Source: Archegozetes longisetosus
Taxonomy: Eukaryota > Arthropoda > Arachnida > Sarcoptiformes > Trhypochthoniidae
NCBI GenBank assembly: GCA_018873245.2
Contig: JAEMBT020000009.1
Span: forward strand, 3,870,242 to 3,934,241
Length of the DNA: 64,000 bases
Direction of reading: 5' to 3'
Positions within the stretch are counted from its first letter, which is position 1; the number at the start of each line of letters is the position of its first letter. The position numbers and the translations under genes were made by a program. Positions 22,680 to 35,159 of the stretch are shown piece by piece. The notes under the pieces are model-generated. The model was not told the origin of the DNA, did no database searches, and was given only the letters and a program-made list of their open reading frames with translations.

Positions 22680-24885
22680 TCATTCCTTATTTGAAAGATA
22701 ATGCCTAAATTTTTCTAGAAACAGGGTCAAAGAAGATAAAAGTGAGCCTGAAATTAACAAAATAAAGGCTATACTTAAATCTCTAATGCCCAAGGTCCAA
22801 AATAATTTTTCTCTATTGACATTCGAAGAATCGATGTGATTATTTATATTCTTTAAATTTCTTATGAGCCTATAGAAATCAACGTCCTCATTCAGCTTCT
22901 GTTCATAAATACCAGATTCATATAAAATTTTAAATCTTAAAAAAGAAAACTTTTTAAGTATCATAAATATATTAGTTTTTCTAAAATTATTACAATTTAG
23001 TCAATTTATTTTTTAAAATCGGATTCAAAGATTTTCTAACTGGAAATCCATGGACAAAATCAAACCCTTTTTCCCTGTAGTAACCAATGAATACTGATAG
23101 TATAGCCTCTTTAATTTGTTCAAATTTTGTTCTTTTGAAACATAAACACTGTTCGACTTAACCAAATTTCTGACTAATTCCAAACTGAATGAATCATTTA
23201 TTGGAATGGTTCTCAACTTATTTGAGAGCACAGTGTATTCCTATCAAGATAAAGCTAAATTAATTAAAAGATTACTTTGTTTTAAGAAATCTCAACCTTC
23301 TTCAACAGCTTATGAGATAAGGAATTCTCGACTACAATAACTTCAAAATCTGTTTTTGAAGTGAGCTGTTCGAATGTTTCAATGATTTCTACTTTTTTAG
23401 ATACCAGTGCTGATAAGATACCACATGAGATATGATTCAAAAAGATAAACGATGCAAAAGTCCATATAATTATCAGACAACGATTGTGGTAATTTTTAAT
23501 ACTACAAGCTAATTAATTTACAATAATTTAGAATTCAAATAAAAAATATCAGTAACTTCACTTTAGATCATACATTTTCCCAGTAGAATTAGAAAATAAT
23601 CTGTTGCGATGAACATTCTTATTTTACATGAACTAGTTTTTATACAGTTGACAAAACCGATAATTAAATAAGAAATGATTAACATAATCCAGACTTGATT
23701 ATGAAGAAGAGCTCCAAAATCGTTATTGTGAACTGTATGAGGGGAGCTTAATATCGATATTTGTCCTCCGCCTGGTGTTAAATATATATAATCAAGAATC
23801 TTATTTCTTTCTTGGATTGGAGCAAACTGAGATGGTATTATATCTGCGATCTTGAATAGCATTTCAAATTAAATATCACAGAAATTTGAAATAGGAAATA
23901 GAATATAATGGCAAATGTAACATAAAAGACTTTGCAAAAATGTTGAAAAATTTCTAGAAATTTTTACAAGAAACTTATTAGAAAATTTATGGAAACATTT
24001 CTGAAAATATCTTTATAGCCTAGAAGTTCTCCTCCCATTCAAATATGATGAATCTCATATTTATGAAATAAAATGTCCTCTAATGACCATTTTTAAGCCA
24101 TATTAAATAAAATTGCTATTTAATGCTTTTATAAACAGAACAAGTTCAAAATTAAATTAAATCACATACAAAACTGAATGCCTTTTGTTAAATAGTTATT
24201 TCTGTCTTATAAAAATTTATAATTTTAAAAATAATTATGCAGAGTAAGTTTGAAACTATAAGTATCACTTAATAAATGTGCGACTTTTAATTATATAAAT
24301 TTCTATAATTTTATCATCTCAGTTTTATCATGTTTTTTAATGGGAGGTTCACAAAAATAATTTCTCGATTTGAAGAGAAATTATCTCTAGAGAAGCTTTC
24401 TAGAAAATTTCTATAAACTTTCCTTTTATAACACTACTTTGGAATAATTTTACACAGATAACAATTTTTATTTCTCGGCAGAAACTCACTTGTTTATCTA
24501 TTAGGCCTATAACTCCATTCCATGATCCATTCTTTAATCGATGACCTGAAAAATGTTCTTCTGCAATTTCGAAGCTTACCCTTCGAGGAGCAAACATTAT
24601 ATTTTACTTTAAAAAAAATTGATCAATACGCTCGTGAAACCTCAAATTCATAATCTTCTTGATAATTTGGATAAGGAAAACTGATTTTTTACAGAGAAAT
24701 AACCAGGTTGAATTTTCCCCAAGGACCTAAAATGATCACGTTTTCAATGTAATGGTAAGCTAATATTGTTAGATTAACATTCTCACATCATCGGGAAATA
24801 TCCCAAAAACTAAATGATTCTCAAGTTCAGATGTATTGGTAATTTTCGAATTTTTATTGTAGGAGATACAGAATTTTTCGATCAT
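22680..24885 (-). pseudogene. Divergent ionotropic receptor, paralogue of the + strand IR; one frameshift
   Basis: Seven exons: 24885-24787, 24726-24641, 24580-24490, 23850-23574, 23508-23297, 23240-22994 and 22935-22680. Five exons match the + strand paralogue's lengths closely or exactly (99/96, 86/86, 91/91, 277/286, 212/212) and the phases are the same. Motifs: FGIFPDD, NGSWNGVIGLID, IADIIPSQFAP, LDYIYLTP, membrane segment VWIMLIISYLI, then CLIIIWTFASFIF, ESGIYE and a final helix. Exon 6 is 247 bp where the frame needs 248; the break lies at about 23060-23078, in an A-run/G-run. It is either a recent pseudogene or a sequencing error. The gene is tail to tail with its paralogue, 3.3 kb apart, implying an inverted duplication. 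It has no amino-terminal domain. Function as for the paralogue: probable chemosensory channel. Confidence 0.7.
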
Positions 24886-26431
24886 AGAATTACAATTTTT
24901 CATTATATGGCTTTTATAACCTTAAAGAGAAAATATATTCGTATAAGCTTGCTCAACTTTCTATCTTCACTTGACCAAATTTACATGTATTCCTTTATAA
25001 AATAAACCGAAGTATAGAGTTGTAAGGAATGTTTTGAAACATGATTTTTTCCCTTTGTATTCGACTTTCTATACCCTACATTATCTAAGAAAGCTTCAAT
25101 TCGATATGAGTCTAATTCACTTACATCAAATTCTTTTCATCTCATATTCTTATTATATTAAAAATAAATTTAATCTATTCGTCTAATTCATTTCAACTTG
25201 CTCCACTGTTAGATTTAAAGCTAATTTATCTCTATTTCTTTCATCTCTCAATATGTCAAAGATTAGTTTACTTTACCTTTCTCAAATTCTATTCATCTTA
25301 TTTTCCTATTATATTCACAATGAATCCAATTTACTTTTCAATTCCTTCTCATTTCATTCCTATTATATCCATTCAAAGTTGATAGCAACCGATAGAAATA
25401 AAATTTCTAATTTATGTCTCTTATGATTAAGAATATGTAAATAGCAAAAGAAGTATAGGTGGAAAAGCACATCAATAACTCATGTTAATCTAATGCTACT
25501 TAACATGAATAATTATTACTATTGAAATTACTGAATATTTCGAATACCAGTTTCATAATACATTGTATAATAACTAAATCTGTAGATTAAACTCAAGTGA
25601 TTATTGAAAACATGAAAATAATATGCATTTTACTGACTTTCATAAAAATTAATTTTAAAACTTAAAAATGACTCAAATCATGTGAGTTTATATTTCTCAA
25701 TATAAGACGAATTGCTTTGACTATACTAAAATATAAAGAAATATTTAGCTTATTAATCACTATTGGTTTATTTAAGGAGTTTATTTATTAGTTTAGGGTC
25801 AGGCTTAGGTCTAATACTTGGTAAAACTTTTAGAATTCCTAGCGAATATGTTCACTCCTTAAATTTTTAGTGCACGAAAACTAGGAATCAAGATTTACAT
25901 AAAAAGAATACGACTTAAACTATTTCTAGTTCTAGTCAATCATTTCTCTATTAATTTATCGAAATAAATAAGTTTCTATATTTTAGATGTAATTTGAGCA
26001 ATTTTCAGAAGTGATATTTTTTTATGTGCTATAAACTACTTGATAAAATATATGTTGACTTTTTGTTTGAATATTTAAGGCAAAATTTTCCCTAACACTC
26101 ACTAATCAGTAACTTGCGATCACTTATTTACTACACTCCAGATTCTAAAATTAAATATTGATCACTACGGTAATGTACTGATAGTTCAATTTTCTTAAAC
26201 GTTGAACAATATTTTTATTTGAATGTATTACAAATAAATCCTTATATGGAATATTGATATCATTTTCGAAAATTTTGACAAATATAAGCATCACTATAAG
26301 TTTCGAAATTATTTAAAATATTTAACGAATAACTGTTTATAGCTGTAATGAAGACGTAATTGGCTTGTATCTAAGAAGTCGATTTAATCTAAAATAGAAT
26401 ATTTTCATTCAAATGCACATCTAGATTGCGA
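24886..26431. other. Intergenic, pyrimidine-biased, no gene
   Basis: The + strand between 25040 and 25400 is rich in TTC/TCAT, with loosely repeated phrases such as CTTATTATATT. No coding evidence. Confidence 0.4.
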
Positions 26432-27046
26432 ATGGAGACTGAAAGTAGTATTATCGATCAAAGTAAAGTTGTATCATCAAAACTAGTACTCAGTTCTGTT
26501 GACTCTCACTTATATAGAATCGGTTTATCTCTATTTCCGAATCAATTCGTCAAAGGAAAATGTTTCAGAATCCAAAGACTGTATTTATTATTCAATTATA
26601 GTTATTAGTGTATAGTCTTATTTCGTTATTTTTCTCTGAAGAAGATCCAGATCTTTATGTGTATATTGGAGAATTTGCATATTTTCTCAACGCCAGACAA
26701 CATATCGATATCACTGTTTGGTCGGGATTATCGATTTCCATTATGTCCCAATTCTTCACTAGTATTGCTATAAGGATAATATAAAACCAGGCCATTTGAA
26801 ACTTTTTCGAGCTTAGTTTCGTCAAAAAGTATTAGTCTCCCAAATAAAGACGAAATTTATAGAATGATATACAAAAATTTATTCATTATCTGCAAAACAC
26901 TCCCGAGAATTATGTTCTGCTGTGGTTTTAATATTTTTCCTGACATTCGTTACTGTTTTTTTGGTCAAACAATTGGTTACTTTAGGCATTGCTCAAAGTA
27001 TCTCATTGAGTGTTTTATGCTATTATATCTATAAATGGATCGTAAA
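26432..27046 (+). pseudogene. Gustatory-receptor-like pseudogene
   Basis: Starts like the intact GR genes: ATG at 26432, then a close match to LSSVDSHLYRIGLSLFPNQF. After about 26605 the homology continues in other frames: DPDLYVYIGEFAYFLNAR..., then LLSSFRQKVLVS, then a stretch equivalent to the region around the fourth transmembrane segment, ending CYYIYKWIV at about 27046. The rest of exon 1 and the two small 3' exons are absent. Several frameshifts and stops; dead copy. Confidence 0.75.
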
Positions 27047-27345
27047 GTGTATACTAATGTTAAAGTATATGCGATGTTAAGCTATATGTAGAACTATTTA
27101 GGTAAAATATGAAATAAAGTTATTGTAAAAGGTCTATATGGATTCAATCATTTTCAGAAAAAAAATTTTACCGAAGTGGCCATCTGTTGGAGATGAAAAT
27201 AGTCTAACCCGAGACCACAGTTCGCATAAGATATAACGAAAAATAAATTAATGTCTAGCAATCACTACAACAAATTTCTATAGTATGTAAGACAAGCAGA
27301 AGAACTCATTGGGACGTTGATTTATTAGTTAAGTGAACAACAATA

Positions 27346-27430
27346 GGTCACTAGGGTGAGGTGGTCAGCGAGTCAAACCTTGGAGTAGAGGTCTCAGGTT
27401 CGAATCTCCTAGTGAATGAATAAATGAATG
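27346..27430 (+). repeat. Short tRNA-derived SINE fragment
   Basis: A-box-like GGTGGTCAGCGAGTC and B-box GGTTCGAATCTCC lie about 37 bp apart, followed by an AATG-rich tail. It is flanked by AACAATA on both sides (7 bp). It resembles the head of the SINEs at 3365 and 56679 but has no long body. Confidence 0.5.
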
Positions 27431-27967
27431 AACAATAATCCTATTGACCTAACTAAAAATTTTGATAACTGTTCAAATTAACTGAAAACTTGATTTCATT
27501 TCCGACGAATTAATGAAGCTGATATATAATATTGAACTCTTTATGTAATGATAACAAAATAATAAACTGCCAATAATACAATGTCAACAATATTAATGAG
27601 AGAAATTGATTAATTAACCGCATTTATGGAATAACTCATTGAAACCGTACAATATTTCTTGAGCTCTTAATGCAATCCTAGAGAACATGGAATATTAGTA
27701 ATCGTTAAGAGAATCGAGACACTAGAAAGTATAAATTCTGGCTTGTAATTGTTATAAATTATAAAATTCAATAAAAATTGTCAAAATTCATGTTCAGCTC
27801 TCATACACTACTAAAATGAAGCTAACCGCATAATATTATGAAAATAGAATTTTTCATATTTTTCCCTTTTATTACTGTCTCTAAGTGAAATTTAGCATGA
27901 GAAAAATGTTTTATTTATTTCTGCCTTAAGTGTTGAAAATATTGAGATGATAAATAATTTTATAGTA

Positions 27968-28923
27968 CAGTAAAAGCTGTGGAAACGACCGGCTAAGTGG
28001 TGTGACCAGTTGTCTAACGTGACCGCTATCTTCTAAGGCGTTATAGAGTTGATAGCATTCGATTTAAGCGACCGCTTTAATAGTCAAGAATTGAAAACGT
28101 TTCAAATTTCGACTTTTCATATCAAAATAATTCAGATAAACGCCTTTTTTCAATTTGACATGACTTGAGCGTAGCAACACTTTGTAAACATATACTTTAG
28201 TAGTAGATGTGTGCTTCTGGGCCTGAGCACTTTAAACCGGAGAGGATCAATTTGTTATAAGTGATAACTTATTGATTTGGATGGAATTTAGCTTCTACTG
28301 AAACAAACAATTGATAGATCTATAATAACTGAGTTATATGTTTTGAGAACAAAGTTAAGAAGCATATATAAACAATGATTTCTATAGATTTATGTGCTAT
28401 AAATATTTAACTCTATTTCTGTATTTTTCAACCCTAATCTTTAGTCTGTGATTAAAAAACTAATTTTGTTTGTATCATAGTAACGGCTTTTTAAAATTTT
28501 TGCCACTTTTGTCTATGCAACACTAATACAGCCGTCAGCGAACTCAACAAAGTTTTGATTTGCCATTTTTCGTCGCCTTTTTTTTAATGACAAATTACTG
28601 TTCACTCTCAACTCAGCTATAACCTCGAAGAAGTTCATTAGTTTTAGGTCTAGATCCCTCTTAGGTCTAGTGTGCTCAGGTCCAGAAGCACATATCTACT
28701 GCTTACTTTACGATTAATTAAAGTAATTTTAATGAGTTCCATTAGAATTAAACTAAATTAATGGCTAAAAATCAAGTGGTTAAGACTAGTTGATCGTTAC
28801 CAAGCTTTGTTTTGAATACATATTGTTTTCGAACTTAGTAAAAGTTGACTTCTAGAGCGACTAGTTGTCTTAAGCGACCAGCAATATTCGCAACAAGAGT
28901 GGTCTCTTAACTTAGCTTTACTG
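27968..28923. mobile_element. 956-bp pogo/Tigger-like non-autonomous element
   Basis: Ends read CAGTAAAAGCTGTGGAAACGACC on the left and an inverted, diverged CAGTAAAGCTAAGTTAAGAGACC on the right, with TA on both flanks (27966-27967 and 28924-28925). CAGT...GACC termini with a TA target are typical of pogo/Tigger elements. Further inverted similarity around GTGACC...GCGACC extends inward. No transposase frame. A second foldback (28199-28703) is nested inside. Confidence 0.6.
28199..28703. mobile_element. 505-bp foldback nested in the pogo-like element
   Basis: Arms AGTAGTAGATGTGTGCTTCT (left) and the inverse of AGCAGTAGATATGTGCTTCT (right) extend about 33 bp through a CTGAGCAC core. TACTTT flanks both ends (28193-28198 and 28704-28709). 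No coding content. Confidence 0.5.
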
Positions 28924-29087
28924 TATTATGTGCAGTTATACATCATTTTATCCCTAATATCCATAATAAAAATCTCTTTAAATACTATATTGTTAGTATT
29001 AACATTTTCAAGTTTTGAGAGTCGGGAGTCAGGATTCTCAAGAAATACTACTACTATTAGATACCTTTTATGATTCGATGTCTTCCT

Positions 29088-30446
29088 CTATTTCGACAAA
29101 TTTTTTGTGGACACTTCGATTAATTTCAAAAGAAAAATGATTGTAAGCGCGACTATCTATGGGATTAACAATGGTTAAAAACAAAAAGATTAATCCATTT
29201 TCAACCTGATAAAAATACAAACTGACTTCATATCCACGCGAATAATTGATTAAAAATAATTTCCAACAATAAAATCCAACTCTTTTCTGACCACATCTCT
29301 CAATAAATGACATTAACTATAATTGAAACAAATTCATTAACAATTTAATTCGAATAAGTAATTCTTGATTTAAACCTTCAATCGTTTAGATTTGTCCAAA
29401 CGTCTGCCAGTGGATGATTGGACATAAGAATTAAATAACTCATAGGATTGATTAGCTTCATAATGAACTGAGGACGCGGTCTTTATAACTAATATAAGTA
29501 ACCAAACAAGTAAAAAACTAACAAATGAAAAAATCAATCTCGATAGAAAATCCATTTTTCCGAACAATGATTGATAGGTAAATATATTGATTATAGATCC
29601 GAATGATATCCAGATGAAAAATAGAAATTTCGACCAGTAGTTATTATTGTAGTCATCGATCTCTTCGTGTATTTTCATCAACGATTTAATTAAATTAATC
29701 AAATTAATCTTTTGATTAGTTTCGATTTTGAGTGAATTTCTTATTCTTCCATTGATTCGGAATATTTTGCATTTGAGATAATAACAGATTATATAGAAAT
29801 AGACTATTTGTGAGACAATAATACTGTAGATATAATAACAAGTGATGCCCCATATAATGCTGTGAGGAATACCAAATATCAGAAACTGTTTAATGGATTC
29901 GTTTGGAATAAATGCTAAAAATGCTACAGTAAAAGTGGCCCAGAATAGTGTATAAGGTATCAGTTTACAGATAAAGAATAATATTTTTGCAATTTTAACC
30001 AATCTGTGGATATCTTCTATATTTGAGAGACCAATACTTTTTGGCGAAGTTAAACCAGACAGCATCTCAAATGGTTTGAGATAAGAAGGTTTAATATCAT
30101 TCTTATAATTGTAATAGTGAATAATTTGGGACAATATTGATATCAATATTATAAGACAAACCACGATGTCAATATGTATTCGAGAGTTGAGAAAATATCC
30201 AATCTCACCAATATATATGTAAAGATTTGGATCCTCTCCTGAAGATAATAATGAAACAATACTACGTATTAGTATCTGCGATTGAATAACAAATATAAAT
30301 TTTGGATTTCGAAACTTTTTCCTTTTGACAAACTCATTCGGAAATAGAGATAAACCGATTTTATACAAGTGAGAATCAACTGAATTGAGTACTGCTTTCG
30401 GTGGTAAAACTTTGTTAGGATCGAAAGCAATGCTTTTAAACTCCAT
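29088..30446 (-). CDS. Gustatory-receptor-like seven-transmembrane protein, three exons
   Basis: Exons 30446-29376 (1071 bp), 29316-29227 (90 bp) and 29156-29088 (69 bp), all phase 0, give 409 residues. Exon 1 has six hydrophobic segments (about residues 49-68, 78-112, 140-170, 190-225, 262-288 and 295-322), including the block KTASSVHYEANQSYELFNS before the donor. Exon 2 encodes KRVGFYCWKLFLINY, typical of the region before the last helix in arthropod GR/OR-type receptors. Exon 3 encodes the seventh helix (IVALTIIFLLKLIEV) and a short tail. Exon 1 and 2 lengths equal those of the + strand paralogue at 36874. The assignment rests on topology, the C-terminal GF..W..F pattern and exon layout. 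Likely a ligand-gated chemosensory channel; ligand unknown. Confidence 0.7.
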
Positions 30447-31921
30447 TTCTATTTTAGATATTTATTTGAATGGTAACGTAATATAATATAATGAATCAAT
30501 TTAGACATGACCTCAAGTTCATATCGTCTTTATGCATAACTTTATTCGTCTTAGAAAAACAGAGTACTGGAAAGTTATTGAAAAAACTATTTTAGTTTAA
30601 TTTCGAAACTAACTTTTATTATGTAAAATACAATAAACTTTATTATCTGTTTGTAGATCATTAATAACTTCATACAATTATTAATAGTTATATTAGTATT
30701 AACCTAATATATAAACTACTAGTATCTTACAAATATCTAGAATTCAGAATCACGCGCAAGTCTATTGGTTAATTGTTTCTTATTAAATTATTAGTAACAC
30801 AGTATTTAAAAAATGATGATACTATGTTACAGAAAACTTAGTTAACAATTTTAAAAGAACAAGGTTCAAACACAGTCTAAAAAGGATGTTAATTTATTTG
30901 TTCTAATCTTTACACTAAATTACTAGGGTTTGCAACATCTAATGGAATTCGAGATTTTTTCACTTCGATATACCAAAAAAAGTCTTTTTTCCCTTCTTTT
31001 GAGAGTCATTATATCCATAATTATAGAGATTTAAAAATATTTAGAAATTTTCATTTATAGTTTTGTTATGTCGTTCTAGTTCGAGCTCATAAACCTAAAC
31101 GCATATACACGTGACTAAAATAATTACTTACTCAGAACTCTGAAACAAAATTTCTCTTAAATTCTTAGTAATATTAGACTTTGTTTGATTAACATCTTTT
31201 ATTTTCTTTAAAAATTATAGGTATTTAAAATATTTAATAAAAATACAAACAAAGAATATAGCATAAGATTTAGACGTGATTTCATTATTTGTTTGATACA
31301 TAAAAATATTATAGACATATTTAGAGGTTTTCACATTTCAAAAGATTTTTACTTCTTTTTAACGTTTTTCCACTTTCGACCAGAGGCATAATGAGGTCCT
31401 CTCCTCGAGGCCTCCGCCCAAAGACTGATTCTCTTTACAAGTTTTTTTAACATATCTTATATAAACAAAATAGATCTGAATTGTTATTCTTTTAAAATAT
31501 TGACCACATTTCATAGCAAACGTTAATGCAATGATAACCTTGAAAGAGTTAGTAAAGCATCACAAAAAATATAAAGCATTTTTAAAATAACCGTTTGTCA
31601 AACTATTTTAAAATAATGAAAAACTGATTTAAAGTCAGGATTCATATCTGCATAGCAGTTTATTTAATTTATAGAAAAATTTTAAAATCAACTGAACTAA
31701 AGTTCAAATTAGACTAACCTTGTTTAGAACTCAAAACCCTTGTTGCAGCCGTTCAAGAGATAAGACCCTTTAAAAATAGAAGGATTAGCTCAATTTTAAA
31801 AATTGTGAACTAAGTTTACTGTCACGCTTTATATAGTTTTCAGCGAAAGCGGAAATAAAAGAAGAACTAAGAAACTTAAGGACTTCAAACTTCTCGATCA
31901 TTGATCTCAATTTACACATCA

Positions 31922-32056
31922 TGTGAAGACCTTATTTCCAAAAGGGCTTAAGTGCCTATATCAAAAAGTCCAATAAAGGTCACAGCGAGCGCTCAAAGTA
32001 ACGGACCTTATAATATAGGCACTTAAGCCCTTTTGAAATAAGGTCTTCATATGTCA
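31922..32056. repeat. Compact foldback (about 40-bp arms)
   Basis: Left arm 31922-31961 (GAAGACCTTATTTCCAAAAG...) and right arm 32013-32056 are nearly perfect inverted copies separated by about 50 bp. Likely a short foldback MITE. Confidence 0.65.
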
Positions 32057-33656
32057 CAAGAAATATTGTAGTCGACTTTACTTTACAGTCTCACTACAGC
32101 AATATTTTAAAAGACTTGTTTTGTTCAAAGTGATTTTATTGACTAAATAATAAGAAGTAGTCCTTTTACAAATTATCACCCCTCTTATATAGGGCGCGGA
32201 TTACAGTTCGAAAGAGTTGCACTTCTCCAGGAAAAGTGGAAAATTTCCAGGAAAGAGAATAAATAAACAAACAAATAGGCAAACAAACAACGGATTAGGT
32301 AGAAGTTCAGTACAAGTTCAAACTATAAGGTAGAGGTTGCCTACAAATATTACGTGTATAACTGAATTGCTTAAGGAATTATGCTCAGACTTTTAAAGTT
32401 AGGACTTCAGTCCCCATTTTAAAAATTAGAAACAAGGATTCAGAGATATAGTTTTGATTTTGAACGAAAAAAACTCCAATTACCTTTTAAAATTGTTATT
32501 AAATGAAGATAAAAGGCATTTTGATAATTCTCATAAGAAATTACTTAATTCGAAGAAACAAATGTCATATTATTGTGAGCAGATATTTAGAGCAAAAAGC
32601 CTCTCAGAATTATGCTTAGGAGTTACTACTCATTTTTGTGTTAAGAATAACAATCTAAATATATATTGACATTAGGACTCAGACTGTTCATATCTACATA
32701 AAGCTGAGGATATCAAATAACAAATACAATCAATAATTCAAGAACATAATATCAATTATGACAAAATATTTCAGGTTATTACTGATTATAACAATAGTAT
32801 AGAATAGAATGGTGTAATACTGATGATACTGAACTTGAAACAAAAAAAGCTTATCTAGAACAAAATTTCAAACAAGTCAAAAGCAAGGAAATTGGATTTG
32901 TTATTCATTTGTTTCAATGTGCTATAAAAATATGTTATAAAAGTCTTAATTTCAATAAATATTGACGAACGCAATTCAACTAATAAATAAGTTTCGAAAA
33001 TCGAGAAAACTTATAGAAAAACGGAAATCTATTGCTTAGCATATATTGCCTAAAATTACACTAACCGCTGAAATTCATTACATTTGCAAATAATATTTTG
33101 GTAAACAAAAGTCAAAAACTAACAAAATTTGATCTAAATGAAATGTTTGTAATCTGATGTTACTAATGTTAGTAATATTAAGTTATGCGAAATTTTAATA
33201 TATAAACCTCTAGAATTTAGTAACATACGAAAGCTTTAGTAGCCAATTATTTCTCGTTATTAAACTATTGGTAACTCAGTGTTTAGAGAAATGAAAGTAT
33301 TTTAGCACGAAGCATGAAGGTACAAAATCTAACACCTTTCAGCAACTTCAACAAACATCAGATGTGGTGACTACTGGTACTCATTACAAAGTCAATATAA
33401 CTAATCAAATAGAAGTTTTGTAACTTTCAAATATCTCATTAAATTAATTAAAGCACAAAATGTAATAAAAAAATTAAATCATTACAAGAATACAAGTTTG
33501 TTTAGGAAGACTTCAAATAACGAATTCGAAATAAATTAATTAACATAAAACTTAAAATTCATTCCTTAATTGATAGATCAGATGCGTAATATAAATACAG
33601 TTCATGTATATTAGAATAACATTGAATATAGTTATATCGACTGAAATTCAGCAGCT

Positions 33657-33844
33657 GAGAAGAGATTTTTGCATCTTAGGGATACTATTGAGCAATTCGT
33701 TCACTATCCCTGTAAAGTGGTGTTTTTTCAAAATATGCGCAAATATTCAAATTTCGTATTGTAAACAAACTCACTAATTATTACGTTGACTATTAAATAC
33801 GAAGGTTAAAAGTAGTCTCCCTAAGATACAAAAATCTCTTCTGG
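33657..33844. repeat. Foldback (about 34-bp arms)
   Basis: Arm 33657-33690 (GAGAAGAGATTTTTGCATCT...) is inverted at 33811-33844 with a few mismatches. No target duplication was identified. Confidence 0.5.
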
Positions 33845-34285
33845 GCATTAATTCTATATAAGTGAGAATAATTCAAATTGAGATCAAATTTTTGCAATCA
33901 AAGTATTATAAGAATAAAAACATTATTTTAGACCTCATTCGGAGTCGAGATGTGCAATAGACTAGAAATAAATTTTTTAAAAACATTTTATGAACTCAGT
34001 ATTAATTTCGATCGATATTAGTAATTTACGACTTAATGACCTTTTATATGGCTTTGTTTGCTAAACATTAATTCAAATAGTTCACTTGAGACACTCATCA
34101 CTTGAGTTCATAGATCAATCTTTATTATATTATACACGAGGTCTTTAATATTTCATTTCATGTTCTTAAGCAATTATTTGGCTGAAAAAAATATAAAATT
34201 AAGATACAAATAGAGTTTTGTTTCAAAAGATCTTGGATAATAAATTAAGAATGAATCTAAGAACTGAGTTTTCTATCCTAAGAAA

Positions 34286-34460
34286 CTTCGGTCTGAGAAT
34301 TAGTACTCGATTCTGTTAGTTCTTACTTATATGGAGTCGGTTAGTCTCTATTTCGAAAAAGGATTCATAAAAAGGAAAAATTTTAAAACCCAAACTCTAT
34401 TTTCATTATTCAAGTATAGTGATTTATCCACAAAAGACTTCAAACTATCATAGATTTGAG
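34286..34460 (+). pseudogene. 5' fragment of a GR-like gene
   Basis: In broken frame this matches the N-terminal part of the GR genes: VLDSVSSYLYGVG, a stop, then SLFRKGFIKRKNF and TLFSLFKYS. Nothing downstream of the first transmembrane segment is left. It stops shortly before the hAT derivative at 34514. Confidence 0.6.
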
Positions 34461-34513
34461 ATTGTCTTTGTCTATCTTAGAATATTATTGGTAAAGATAT
34501 AATGTCTTACAAT

Positions 34514-35159
34514 CAGGCTGACTACCTCTCACGCATCGAGAGGTCTGACTTACGTCTCCCGCATCGCCTACTTGCGTGAGGCGAGTCTCACACATTTATA
34601 AAATTTATTGAAATTTATTAAAGTATTTATAGATGAGGACCAGCTATTCGATAACACTTTTCAATTTGGCTTTCGCTTCGATTAGTGATGAAAATGAAGC
34701 TCTGAATAATGATAAGCTTCGGGTCAAACTTTTGAAAATCAGTTCGCTGTCAAATTTTAAAAATATTATTGGATCAGTTCTTTGCGCTCCGACAGCTAAT
34801 GACTTCGTCGAAAGATTATTTAGTCAAATAAAGAAATTATGGGACGACGAGAGAAGTCAAATGAGTATTAATTCGGTCAGAGCAGAGATATGCATAAAGT
34901 CTAACTTTCAAATTTCATGCATTAATTTTGCTGATTGCATTTTGAATAATGAGGCGATATTAAAAGCTTCAAAATCTAATAAAAAAATACACTTTCAAAT
35001 ACAATTGATTATTCGTTAATAGTTGATGTAATTCTTAGTAATTAAAGTTTTTATGTAACTTAAGTAAAAATTTATTGGTTTCTGGAATTTCATTGAAAAA
35101 ATTGCTTACTACTATCCCCTTTGTATCAAAATGTGACCCAAACCGAGGTGGTCAGCTTG
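34514..35159. mobile_element. 646-bp hAT deletion derivative
   Basis: Termini CAGGCTGACTACCTC (left) and the inverse of CAAGCTGACCACCTC (right), flanked by the exact 8-bp duplication CTTACAAT (34506-34513 and 35160-35167). Inside is a 128-codon frame with the hAT C-terminal region. Confidence 0.8.
34633..35019 (+). CDS. hAT transposase C-terminal fragment
   Basis: A 128-codon open frame inside the 646-bp element. It contains APTANDFVERLFSQIKKLWDD, then RSQMSINSVRAEICIKSNF, matching the hAT dimerisation domain (an ERxFS-like motif, WxxxR, and a hydrophobic helix with NF...C). The catalytic DDE part is absent, so it cannot be an active transposase. The frame being open may be chance or recent decay. 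A possible repressor-like peptide is speculation. Confidence 0.6.
   Translation: MRTSYSITLFNLAFASISDENEALNNDKLRVKLLKISSLSNFKNIIGSVLCAPTANDFVERLFSQIKKLWDDERSQMSINSVRAEICIKSNFQISCINFADCILNNEAILKASKSNKKIHFQIQLIIR

Larger units (their letters stand above)
30447..34285. other. Intergenic with small foldbacks
   Basis: 3.8 kb of AT-rich sequence. Apart from the two inverted-repeat structures listed, I see no gene; the frame around 32454-32669 shows no family resemblance. Confidence 0.4.

Noticed and set aside
24814-25005. 63-codon + strand frame
   Set aside because: It is antisense to exon 1 of the minus-strand IR gene and has no resemblance of its own.
27346-27420. Functional tRNA gene
   Set aside because: A and B boxes are present but acceptor and anticodon stems do not pair, and a SINE-like tail follows.
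29068-29313. 81-codon frame as a separate gene
   Set aside because: It is GR exon 2 read through its intron. The paralogue shows splice sites giving a proper exon 3.
32454-32669. 71-codon frame
   Set aside because: Lysine/asparagine-rich composition expected of AT-rich noise, with no neighbours or motifs.
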